Shown here: positions 16,642 through 24,987 of the stretch, one piece after another
Numbering within the stretch: the stretch's first letter is position 1
Layout: each line of letters begins with the position of its first letter
Assembly (NCBI GenBank): GCA_964446595.1
Contig: CAYUPY010000006.1
Coordinates: 1 to 37,133, forward strand
Source: CAYUPY01 sp964446595
GTDB lineage: Bacteria > Patescibacteriota > Dojkabacteria > J137 > JAEUSD01
Direction: 5' to 3'
Length of the DNA stretch: 37,133 nucleotides
The notes under the pieces: generated by a model
Databases searched by the model: none
What the model saw: the letters and a program-made list of their open reading frames with translations, nothing else
Told to the model about the DNA's origin: nothing
Program-made: the position numbers and the translations under genes

Positions 16642-17466
16642 ATGCTCGATTTTACACAAAAATTACTCAAAGCGAAAGTATTAAGCTTAGGGGAATACCC
16701 GCAAAAATTGTCAGTTCCAGGTGGGCAAGTAGGTGGATTCTTAGGATTTGGGGCTAAGTCAAAATTTTGGGATAGAATAGAAAAGCTGCGTCGCTTTACA
16801 GACTCCGGTTCACAAAACTTTAGCGATCAGCATGAGGGGTCAACAGGTTGGGAGTATGAAATGATGTTGGCATTTGTGAATGGAAAGTTTTTCTACTCTT
16901 CCCCGACGACGATTCGGAATTACACACAGGTGAGTAGCCGACATTCTTTAAAGATCAATTCCAAGATGGATAATCAAACAATAGTAGATGAAGTGATACT
17001 TGATGACAAAGTAGTAGGGTCGCTTCGCTACTTTACGGAAAATGAAAAGAAGAAGCGAAGCGACGCTATCTCAAATCAGGAATATCAGGTGGGTTTTGTT
17101 TGCCATTTCCATACTCATCCTAAAATGCGACAGTCGGGTGAAGAACGTGACTTTTATCATTTTTTTTCTTTACAGGATATGCAATCTCTAATTAGCTCTA
17201 GTGTGCCAATGATGGGTCTGGTTGGGGATAAGTTATGGTTGGTTGGGAAGACAAAGGAATTTTTAACAGTTATTCAAGAAGGTAAACATGTTTATGAGCT
17301 GGGACGTGATTTAGGCATAGTAACTAGAGCAGAAAAAGATGGTAATGAACAAATGCTTTCTGTAGCTGGGGAGTTTTTTCACAAGTATAAGTTGGCCGGA
17401 TATGTTGGTGAATTTGGAGGAAGATTGAAACGTGTGGGATATGACTTTACCAGCCAGCGCCTTTAA
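16642..17466 (+). CDS. JAMM/MPN-like metallopeptidase, uncharacterised
   Basis: Residues 155-160 read HFHTHP and are followed by SLQD (176-179). Together these match the JAB1/MPN zinc motif HxHP...SxxD, with a longer than usual insert (RQSGEERDFYHF) between the halves. E73 in WEYEMMLAFVNGK is a candidate for the catalytic Glu that precedes the motif. JAMM enzymes cleave isopeptide or peptide bonds, for example removing ubiquitin-like tags or trimming sulfur carriers. The substrate here is unknown and no ubiquitin-like gene is adjacent. The 274-aa protein is larger than minimal JAMM domains and has no signal peptide. Residues around 126-145 are encoded by an 11-bp inverted repeat. The stop codon lies inside a 30-nt palindrome shared with the end of fusA. 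Confidence 0.6.
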   Translation: MLDFTQKLLKAKVLSLGEYPQKLSVPGGQVGGFLGFGAKSKFWDRIEKLRRFTDSGSQNFSDQHEGSTGWEYEMMLAFVNGKFFYSSPTTIRNYTQVSSRHSLKINSKMDNQTIVDEVILDDKVVGSLRYFTENEKKKRSDAISNQEYQVGFVCHFHTHPKMRQSGEERDFYHFFSLQDMQSLISSSVPMMGLVGDKLWLVGKTKEFLTVIQEGKHVYELGRDLGIVTRAEKDGNEQMLSVAGEFFHKYKLAGYVGEFGGRLKRVGYDFTSQRL

Positions 17467-17479
17467 AGGCGCTGGCTGG
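17450..17479. terminator. 30-nt perfect palindrome between convergent genes
   Basis: CCAGCCAGCGCCTTT is followed directly by its exact reverse complement. It overlaps the last codons and stop of the JAMM-like gene and ends 8 nt before the fusA stop. T-richness is moderate on the plus side (TATTAAATTATTT) and poor on the minus side. A bidirectional terminator is the best guess. Confidence 0.6.
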
Positions 17480-17486
17480 TATTAAA

Positions 17487-19637
17487 TTATTTACCTTCTC
17501 TACCCACAATTTCTGCCTGCACACCACTTGGAACTTGAGCATAGTGGCTAAAGTCCATGGTCGCAATTGCAGTACCACTAGTTAGGTTACGCAAGTCTCC
17601 CACATAACCGAAAAGTTCAGCCAGAGGAACTTCTGCGCTAATTTCTTGCATTTTACCGCGAGCGTTCATTCCTTTTGGTAAACCACGCTTGCTAGAGATA
17701 TAACCTGTTACTGAACCTACATGTTCTTCTGGAACAGCAATGTTCACGTTCATGATTGGCTCTAATAATACTGGCTTTGCTTTACGCATTACTTCCTTTA
17801 GACCGTAAGTAGCAGCAATTCTAAACGTGTCAGTATTTGAGTCAACCGGGTGGTAAGATCCGTCATAGATCTCCATCTCGATATCCACAACTGGGTAACC
17901 AGCCAAAGGTCCAGATTTAATTGCATCTTGGAATCCTTTATCGATAGATGGAATGTATTCACGAGGAATAGATCCACCTTTAATATTATCGTTAAAGTTG
18001 TAACCTTCACCACGTTCACGTGGGCGGATACGCATCGAAATGTCAGCGAATTGTCCAGCACCACCGGTTTGCTTCTTCAATACTTCTTTATGCTCTGCTT
18101 CTGCGGTTACTGTCTCACGGTAAGCTACACGTGGAGCACCTACGTTTACATCAATCTTAAAGTCGTTACGAAGCTGGTTCATCTTAACTTCTAAGTGTAA
18201 CTCACCCATTCCAGAGATAATTGTTTGGCCAGTTTCCTCGTCAGTATGAGCGTGGAAAGTGGGATCTTCTCCTGTAAGTTTTGATAGTGCTACACCTAGT
18301 TTATCCTGATCGGATTTAGTTTTTGGTTCGATAGCAAAAGATACAACTGGATCTGGGAAGTCGATGCTTTCCAAAATAACTGGTTGAGTCTGGTCACAAA
18401 GTGTATCTCCAGTATTAGTATTCTTAAGTCCTACAACTGCAGCAATGTCTCCAGCAGAGATCTTCTCAATATCTTCACGAGAGTTAGCGTGCATCATCAC
18501 AATACGTCCTACACGTTCTTTAGTCTCTGTTGTGGGATTATAAACGTAAGATCCTGCCTCTAATGTACCGGAATATACACGCACAAAGTTTAGAGTTCCT
18601 ACATGTGGGTCGTTAGCAATTTTAAATACCAGAGCACTAAATGGTGCACTACTATTAATTGCGCGTTCAACTTTTTTACCGTCTTTTGGATTTGTTCCGG
18701 CAACTTTTTCGTGAAGTATATGTTCTTCATTAGTCTCGTCATCTACGTATAGGTACTTTTTGTCTCCTGGGGCAGGAAGATAATGACAAACTGCGTCCAA
18801 GAGCTTCTGTACACCACGGTTTTTGAAGGCAGATCCTGCAAGAACTGGGAACAACTCACTCTCCAATGTAGCAGCACGAACGGCGCTGCGTAGCTCGTCC
18901 TCGCCAATTTCTTCTTCCATCAAGTACTTCTCTGCAAGTGCATCATCAAAGTCTGAAGCTACTTCAATCAACTTACCTCGCCATTCCTTAGCTTTTTCTA
19001 CCAAGTCAGCAGGGATCTCTACTTCGTCAATTACTTTACCCTCATCATCACGATAGATATAAGCTTTCATTGCTACCAAATCAACCACACCATTGAAGTC
19101 TTTTTCAGCTCCGATTGGGATCTGAATTGGAATTGCCTTATTACTTAAGTGCTCAGTAATAGTACCGTATGCCTTAAAGAAGTCAGCACCAATAGCGTCA
19201 AGCTTATTGATGAAACACATACGCGGTACCAAGTACTTTTCTGCTTGCAACCACACTTTGCTTGACTGTGGTTCTACGCCCATCTTACCGTCAAACACTG
19301 TTACGGCACCATCAAGCACACGCAATGAACGCTCTACCTCAGCAGTAAAGTCTACGTGTCCAGGAGTATCAATAATATTGATACGATGTAGAACATCATC
19401 AACTGTCCAGAATGCTGTAGTAGCTGCGGACTGAATAGTGATACCACGTTGCTTTTCCTCTTCCATGAAGTCCATCTCTGCGGCTCCTTCATGTACTTCA
19501 CCTAGCTTATGTTTTTTACCAGTAAAGAAAAGAATACGTTCGGTAGTCGTAGTTTTACCCGCGTCCACATGAGCAATAATGCCGATGTTGCGGTAATGCT
19601 TGAGGTCTTTTACTGCCCCATAGTCTGTTTTCGCCAT
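17487..19637 (-). CDS. fusA: Elongation factor G
   Basis: Translocation GTPase. The 716-aa protein has canonical G motifs: AHVDAGKT (22-29), RGITI (64-68), DTPGH (90-94) and NKLD (144-147). The GMGELHLEV region of domain III, GYPVVDIEMEIYDGSYHPVD of domain IV and the C-terminal VPLAELFGYVGDLRNLTSGT are all present. It is not in a str operon: rpsL and rpsG are not beside it and tuf is 5 kb away. The unaltered RGITI and NKLD contrast with the changed motifs of the nearby EF-Tu. Confidence 0.98.
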   Translation of the reverse strand: MAKTDYGAVKDLKHYRNIGIIAHVDAGKTTTTERILFFTGKKHKLGEVHEGAAEMDFMEEEKQRGITIQSAATTAFWTVDDVLHRINIIDTPGHVDFTAEVERSLRVLDGAVTVFDGKMGVEPQSSKVWLQAEKYLVPRMCFINKLDAIGADFFKAYGTITEHLSNKAIPIQIPIGAEKDFNGVVDLVAMKAYIYRDDEGKVIDEVEIPADLVEKAKEWRGKLIEVASDFDDALAEKYLMEEEIGEDELRSAVRAATLESELFPVLAGSAFKNRGVQKLLDAVCHYLPAPGDKKYLYVDDETNEEHILHEKVAGTNPKDGKKVERAINSSAPFSALVFKIANDPHVGTLNFVRVYSGTLEAGSYVYNPTTETKERVGRIVMMHANSREDIEKISAGDIAAVVGLKNTNTGDTLCDQTQPVILESIDFPDPVVSFAIEPKTKSDQDKLGVALSKLTGEDPTFHAHTDEETGQTIISGMGELHLEVKMNQLRNDFKIDVNVGAPRVAYRETVTAEAEHKEVLKKQTGGAGQFADISMRIRPRERGEGYNFNDNIKGGSIPREYIPSIDKGFQDAIKSGPLAGYPVVDIEMEIYDGSYHPVDSNTDTFRIAATYGLKEVMRKAKPVLLEPIMNVNIAVPEEHVGSVTGYISSKRGLPKGMNARGKMQEISAEVPLAELFGYVGDLRNLTSGTAIATMDFSHYAQVPSGVQAEIVGREGK

Positions 19638-19695
19638 ACAAAATTGGATATAAAGAAATAAAGTTGATCAAATATCAAATTCAATTTGCGCAGGA

Positions 19696-19704
19696 ATTTT
19701 AGCA
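19696..19704 (-). promoter_or_regulatory. Possible extended -10 promoter of fusA
   Basis: On the minus strand TGCTAAAAT (extended -10) lies about 58 nt before the fusA ATG. A -35 is weak (CTGCAA at 17 nt). The predicted leader is about 50 nt, AT-rich, with no clear ribosome-binding site. Confidence 0.4.
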
Positions 19705-19746
19705 AAAGTTGACAAAGTTTGCAGAGAAATGTGAAATTAAGGCTGA

Positions 19747-20277
19747 CTACCCTTCAAAAAGAGAATGGTTTGTATACACCGATTCCCCACAACTAAGTAA
19801 AGCAGCTAAGTTTGAAATAACTAGTTCGGATGGATTATCAATTTTCATTTCCGGCACAAGAGAGTCTAAATTTAAATTTGAACCGCCACTGATAGTCATA
19901 TAGCCATCCAAATCTCCCAGGTACTGGTCACGCGCAAACTCGCCTGCAACAAAATAGCGCGTCTGATTAGGTAGTGGCAATACTCTCAGGTTCTCAGCAA
20001 AGTCTGTGTCTTGCACCAATTCTATCAACTCAACTGGATCAGCAAATACTAGTTCAAAATAGCCTGTACCAACGGTCTCTTCACAGAATGCAGCCAGCGC
20101 GGGATACAATTGCTCTAAAACCTCCTCATGAGTAGGGGTGAGCTCTCGACCTGGGAGATAGCTTGATATAAAAAATACCAGTATTGCCAAGACAACAGGG
20201 GCTACGAACAAAAGTGTAACCCGTACAATATCCTCCCGGATCATGCGTTCACTGATATCCCTAAAGATCTCACTCAT
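19747..20277 (-). CDS. Small single-pass membrane protein of the ligase operon
   Basis: No family recognised. The 176-aa product has a charged N-terminus and one strong membrane segment (VTLLFVAPVVLAILVFFISSYL, about residues 20-41, listed here as its hydrophobic span). A soluble domain of about 130 residues follows, with two cysteines (near 69 and 163). It probably faces outside if the N-terminus stays in the cytoplasm. The start overlaps the end of the M20 fusion gene by 8 nt, so it belongs to the same operon. It may anchor or accompany the two enzymes; this is inference from gene order only. Confidence 0.6.
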   Translation of the reverse strand: MSEIFRDISERMIREDIVRVTLLFVAPVVLAILVFFISSYLPGRELTPTHEEVLEQLYPALAAFCEETVGTGYFELVFADPVELIELVQDTDFAENLRVLPLPNQTRYFVAGEFARDQYLGDLDGYMTISGGSNLNLDSLVPEMKIDNPSELVISNLAALLSCGESVYTNHSLFEG

Positions 20278-22417
20278 GGCGCGCGTTAAGTATATGGGTA
20301 ATCACCTTTTGGGAAAGTGTGACTGACTTCCAGATACTTTCAATATAAATAAACTCATCACGTGTGTGTTCTCCCTCACCTTGAGAGCCAAAGCCATCAA
20401 TGACGCGTAATTTAGGGTTGTAACTATACATTTTACAAGCATCTGACCAGCCGCCGCGGCGCTCAGCTTGAAGGTCAAATTCGGGCGCCGCGGCTCTGGC
20501 TAGTTCAAATAATTCATTTGTGCCACTATTCTCTGGCAGAGCGGGTAAATCAAGGCTAAATCCAAGATCCTGTACCTCCACGCCTTCAACATAGGTTTTA
20601 CCGAGGATATTATCAATTTGCTTTTTCAGTCGCTCTCGCTCTGACTCAGTTTTAAAACGCGCATCAAAATAAAATTCACAATCTTGAGCAATAATTGTAT
20701 TTTTCTGTCCGCCATGAACATACTCAAGATTAATTGTTGTACCCTTTTCGTAGTCAGCAAGACCGTCAATTGCCGCCATCATTTGAATAGCCTGTGAAAT
20801 AGCATTTTTACGCTCTGATCTTTTTGTCAGGCTGCCCGAATGCCCACCAGGGCCAATAGTTTTTATACCTTTAACAAAGGCGCCTTTGCGTTCTACCACC
20901 AATGTCCAGCCATGTCCATCAGCATCCGTACCTCCAAGCTCATACACGATCAAGTAGTCCAGCTCGGTAGCGAGTTGTTCAAAAACGGATTGATAGGCTG
21001 GTGAACCCAGCTCCTCTGCGGTATTAAAAATAATTGTCAGATTACATAACTCACCATCTTGCTGTAGTTTTTGTAACGTTTGCTGTACTGCAAATACTGA
21101 CCCTTGCATGTCAGATGCCCCTGGTCCATACAGACGATCCTTGTATTGATATACCGGCATATATACTTCAGGTGGGTGCACAGTATCAATATGCAACATT
21201 AAACCTATATTAGGCCTATCCGATAGCTGCTTTTGACTTCTTGCGATCAGTAAATTTCCATATTCATCATCTTCATAAATATCCCAGTCCAAATCCAAGT
21301 CCCGATAAAGTTCAGATATAATGTATTCCGCTTTCTGGTCTACCCCAGCCTTATTACGACTATGCGAGTTTATCTCTAAAAGGGACACTAATGGATGCAA
21401 ATCTTTGTCGACTCCATCGTAAATACTTCCACCTTGTAGACTCAAAACCTCTCCTATCTCTAGAACTGATTCAGCAATGGCTAGAGCTCCACCGGGCTTA
21501 GAGAATAAGTCTTTTCGCACATCTAGCACTAACTGAGGTCCGGCAAAATTTTTGCTTGCTAAACCACAAAGTTGTCGCGGCGATACATAAGGATAATCTG
21601 TTGGAATGTCCACCTCGTGATCAGGTGATTCGGACTTTTTTACGATTGGATTAAGATACTGGCGATGGATACGCTGGACTGTCCTAATTTGATTTTCTGA
21701 CAACAGGTGGAAATCCACTTCACCATCGGCACCATATCTCCCGTAAGGATGGTCTTTAAACTGATAATGATCGAAAATCATAGATTCTGGGCGGCGGTCG
21801 CCATTTTTGCCAACCTCATGACCGCCGCTAGCGCGACCGCCGCCAAACTCATCCATCGTATGCATATAGAAAATGAACTTGAGCGAATCTTGCTTCACCA
21901 GCTCTTCAAACTCTGCGAAAAAGCTATCAAGCACTTCTTTACCTAGCAAATCACTATCTACATTCTCATCCCACACTCCCTTGCCACGGTAAGGGGTAGA
22001 GACAAACTGCTCTTTTCTTTCCAAGCGATTAGAGTCAGCAACTACACGACTCAGCTTATAAAATAACAGTCCAGCATTAACAGCCAAACTACCCTCTGCC
22101 ATACGCATTAGAGTTTGAGAGGCTACAAATCGGCTACCAATATCGTGGTTATGCGCAACCGCATCTATCATATCTTCAAAATCCACATCACTGCTGAACT
22201 GGTCTGCAATCTTGCAATCTACTTCTAACCCTGAGTGATTATAAACGTATAATAAATCGACTTTATCTACTCCTTTTGGCTGGAAGTAGTAATAATAGTC
22301 TGTTTCCCTGATTTCAAGACCTTGAGAAGGAATTACTAATGACTCATCTACCCCATACTCCTTTTTAATCTTGTTCATTACAAGCTTTGGCAGCTTTGTT
22401 AATTCTCTCTTTTTCAT
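20270..22417 (-). CDS. Fusion of N-formylglutamate-amidohydrolase-like domain and M20 metallopeptidase
   Basis: The C-terminal half (about 345-715) is an M20 peptidase. It shows zinc/catalytic residues H409-x-D411 (MLHIDTVHPP), D436 (GPGASDMQGS), E468-E469 (NTAEELGSP), E493, GGHSG (524-528) and a late H in GEGEHTRDEFI. The N-terminal ~270 residues resemble the N-formylglutamate amidohydrolase (HutG) family: YNHSG (59-63), LSRVVADSNRL (122-132, compare SRxxxDxNR) and MHTMDEF (185-191, compare DxHS). The fusion suggests stepwise hydrolysis of an N-acyl-glutamate or peptide-like amide. The substrate is unknown and there is no signal peptide. The start overlaps the ligase stop (ATGA). GC-rich inverted repeats at 21790-21844 and 20453-20494 lie inside the gene. 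Confidence 0.7.
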   Translation of the reverse strand: MKKRELTKLPKLVMNKIKKEYGVDESLVIPSQGLEIRETDYYYYFQPKGVDKVDLLYVYNHSGLEVDCKIADQFSSDVDFEDMIDAVAHNHDIGSRFVASQTLMRMAEGSLAVNAGLLFYKLSRVVADSNRLERKEQFVSTPYRGKGVWDENVDSDLLGKEVLDSFFAEFEELVKQDSLKFIFYMHTMDEFGGGRASGGHEVGKNGDRRPESMIFDHYQFKDHPYGRYGADGEVDFHLLSENQIRTVQRIHRQYLNPIVKKSESPDHEVDIPTDYPYVSPRQLCGLASKNFAGPQLVLDVRKDLFSKPGGALAIAESVLEIGEVLSLQGGSIYDGVDKDLHPLVSLLEINSHSRNKAGVDQKAEYIISELYRDLDLDWDIYEDDEYGNLLIARSQKQLSDRPNIGLMLHIDTVHPPEVYMPVYQYKDRLYGPGASDMQGSVFAVQQTLQKLQQDGELCNLTIIFNTAEELGSPAYQSVFEQLATELDYLIVYELGGTDADGHGWTLVVERKGAFVKGIKTIGPGGHSGSLTKRSERKNAISQAIQMMAAIDGLADYEKGTTINLEYVHGGQKNTIIAQDCEFYFDARFKTESERERLKKQIDNILGKTYVEGVEVQDLGFSLDLPALPENSGTNELFELARAAAPEFDLQAERRGGWSDACKMYSYNPKLRVIDGFGSQGEGEHTRDEFIYIESIWKSVTLSQKVITHILNARHE

Positions 22418-23452
22418 TTCACAAATCTAAAGAAGTTATCAAATGTTGTCAATTTATTACCATCATTCATATGCAAATCAAAACCATACTGTTGGGCCCA
22501 GAGTACAAAGTGATAAGCCTCTTCAGAATGCATCCTTGTAAACCTCATTAACAGCTGGTAGCAGGATGCAGAGATTTCGCCAAGATTGCCTTTTCCATAA
22601 TTGGGTGAATAAGGATCAAAATAGTTTAGAAAAGCTTCTTGTACCACATACTCCACTGCTCTTTGGTCATTAAATCTAGGATCTTTAAGCTGCATCTCTT
22701 TTAACACAGCTTCGGCTCTCTGCGTTAGGTATGCTAGGCTACTGACTCTTTTATCCAGGCTGTTAGCTAAGAATTGCAAATATTCCCTTTCACCAGGGCC
22801 GCCGATATCCTTTTCCTCGCATACATAGCTAAGGAAGTTTAAGAAAACATCCAAGATTGTGGTTATCTCCACTTCCAAGCTAGAACCATTTACTTCAAGC
22901 TGATAAACTCCATGTGAACCATGCTCTTCAACCAGTCTGGCTAGATAATTGAACTGATCTTGATTGGTTACGCACCCAAAGAATAAATCGTAATAGGCTT
23001 CTGCATAAGAATTATTTCCACAGAAATTAGTAAGTAACTGTATCATCTCTCTCCTAAACAGCACTTTGGTTTCTTGGAATCCTCTTGGTTGTCTTAATTG
23101 TGTCTCCAGTAATACCTTGTCTACTAAAGTGTGGTAAATATTAAACATCACTTCTACACCAATTACTTTATCAATATTACCGTCAACTTCTAGTGCGGTG
23201 ATCTCCTGAATTCCGGGTTTTGACCTCGCCATTGGATTGTGAGGAGCAGTTGCCGGTCCTCCATGCTTTCCTTTGGTCAAGGCTGCTCGGGTTGTACTGG
23301 GAGCAGAACCATCAACAACACCTTGGATGGAAAATGGGTCGAAGTGGTTTCTAATTTCTCCAACACCAGCCGTAGGAAAATCCTTTTTACTATATTCTCG
23401 CTTTGAGGGAATACCACTCGCTAGCTCACGCCAATTACCCATGTTACCGTTC
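22414..23452 (-). CDS. C-terminal part of GS/GCS-fold ligase (N-terminal part across the gap)
   Basis: This reading frame is open from the assembly gap to a TGA at 22414 and continues before the first ATG (23442) as (x)NGNMGNWREL. It is therefore most likely the continuation of the 23463-24731 gene rather than a separate 342-aa protein. It has a charged, Gly/Pro-rich stretch (GKHGGPATAPHNPMARSKPG, about residues 58-77) that could contain the substrate/phosphate-binding arginines of the fold. A long helical region to the end follows. The two pieces are one frame only if the true gap length leaves remainder 2 on division by 3; the 10 Ns do not. Its stop overlaps the start of the M20 fusion gene (ATGA). 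Confidence 0.6.
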
Positions 23453-23462
23453 NNNNNNNNNN
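23453..23462. other. Assembly gap (10 N)
   Basis: Ten undetermined bases interrupt the ligase-like gene. The length is likely a placeholder, because the reading frames on both sides do not join at 10 nt. Confidence 0.99.
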
Positions 23463-24731
23463 AGTAAATAGTTTAGACAATACTTTGATTTGGCCATGTG
23501 CTAGCTGGGCATTGGCAAAATTACGTTCGTCTCCTACATTACCTCTCTCCATTGCATACCTAGTTACACCATCTACTTCTACAGGGCGAAGCACGGGTAC
23601 AGGTGTCAGCCCAATGTTTACATGTAACCCATTGGTGCGGAAGCCGGTGATGAAATCAGCGGCTTCCTCTAGGGACAACTGACGTCCTACCACAATACTT
23701 AAGCCATGTACCAGCACGTTTCTAACATGTGGATCTTGAAAGTTACCCTCCCCAAAACCATCAATCATTACTCCGGCAGCCATTAGCTGGACCTCAAACT
23801 GCTTTAAGAAAGAGTGCACAGCAGCAACTTCTTCAGCCATACGACGGCGATGATGGGCAGTGCTCATGAAGTCTGGTTGATGACGAGATGGCACTTCTAG
23901 CTGAGCTTCCCACCCTTCTAGAGTAATTGACCAGCCCTGGCTTTTCAAATACTGGATAGCCTCTTGAATATTTACTAATTCAATAGAGTAATTCGCTATA
24001 CCTGTGTAACACATAAACTCAAATTCCACGCCAGCAGTGCCATAAACAACATCTTCTCCAAAATTTAGTGCCTCAGCCTCTTCCCTTAATGTCCGAGTTG
24101 AAATACCCTCAGTGTTGATGGAATAAAGCGGCACACTTCCAACTATATCCTGCTGATTATGTTGAATAGCCCTCTCTAGCAAAAGTTTATCTTTAGGAGC
24201 CCACCAATCTGGATGCCGAACAATAACGGCATACTCACCAGTGTTATACACAGCTCCCTGCCTTGGCTGCCAATCTGCAAACACAGTTCTATCGTAACCA
24301 GGATGTTTTACCTCCATATACGCAATTGGGTGAACCCAAACCCTGTACTCAGATAACAGACCTACTAGCTCGTCACGTAGTACTCCAGACCAGTTATCAG
24401 GCTTTTCCCAGATAACCGTATACATACCAATAACCTGTACGTGTGGCTTATTTTCTTCCCAAGCTTTCAAAAGATCCCTTACCACCTGGTTATAGTGTTT
24501 GTGCAAATACTGATCCACTACTTCAATTGAGCTAGAACTATAACTCTTCTGCTCATTACCGTTTTTCAATGTTACTGCCTGGATGTGGGCATCCAACGAC
24601 AATCTAGGCGGCACACTCCTCTGAGAGGATCCCAGCGGCAAATTGCTCCTCCAAGTAGTGTCGACGTGGTCATTTACTAAATAAGGGTTTGTTTGGGTAA
24701 ACTCTAGAGTTTGCATTTTAATGATGTACAC
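23463..24731 (-). CDS. N-terminal part of a glutamine-synthetase/gamma-glutamylcysteine-ligase-fold protein
   Basis: Residues ~238-243 read GVEFEF, a GxExE metal-binding start. Some 50 residues later comes LEGWEAQLEVPSR, an acidic strand like those in carboxylate-amine ligases. A long helix and then GLHVNIGL follow, like the GIHYNFS strand of GshA-type enzymes. This order is that of the GS/GCS carboxylate-amine ligase superfamily, which joins a carboxylate to an amine using ATP. The first ~235 residues are an unrecognised extra domain with many aromatic residues. The start is GTG at 24731 or ATG at 24716; neither has a ribosome-binding site, and a weak -10 (TTAAAT) 6 nt before the GTG favours it slightly. 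It is the first gene of a three-gene operon. Confidence 0.6.
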
Positions 24732-24770
24732 AAATTAATTTAAGTAAAAATGTTTATGCAGTGCGTAAAA

Positions 24771-24792
24771 AAACCTCCCATTTGGGAGGTTT
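24771..24792 (-). terminator. Rho-independent terminator upstream of the ligase operon
   Basis: AAACCTCCCA/TGGGAGGTTT forms a 10-bp stem with a 2-nt centre. On the minus strand it runs into seven T (24767-24773). It would end transcripts coming from the M29 gene. Confidence 0.8.
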
Positions 24793-24924
24793 GGAAAATT
24801 CTTAAGCTAGATCTTATCCTCCCATTAGGTAATAGTAATCATAATAATGAGTACGAGAACACTGATGAAGGATATAGCCACATTACTTGTAACGTTGTTC
24901 AGATTTGAATTGTGGTTGTGACTA

Positions 24925-24950
24925 TATGTTGACATATGTTGACAATTGTC
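24925..24950. repeat. Tandem TATGTTGACA repeat plus GACAATTGTC palindrome
   Basis: Two adjacent copies of the 10-mer TATGTTGACA (24925-24934, 24935-24944) run into the palindrome GACAATTGTC (24941-24950). They lie in the 256-bp space between the M29 gene and the ligase operon. The arrangement resembles an operator. Apart from this and the terminator, the space shows only a doubtful 36-codon frame (minus, from 24935) with a hydrophobic end. Confidence 0.45.
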
Positions 24951-24987
24951 TGTTGAGAATATAGCAGGGATATTATGAAACTGCAAA

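Noticed and set aside
20270..22417. TGA recoded as glycine (Gracilibacteria-type code)
   Set aside because: TGA codons act as stops exactly at overlapping gene junctions, and no gene needs read-through.
23421..23467. Separate short genes suggested by frames running through the N gap
   Set aside because: They depend on translating undetermined bases; the frames on each side fit one interrupted gene.
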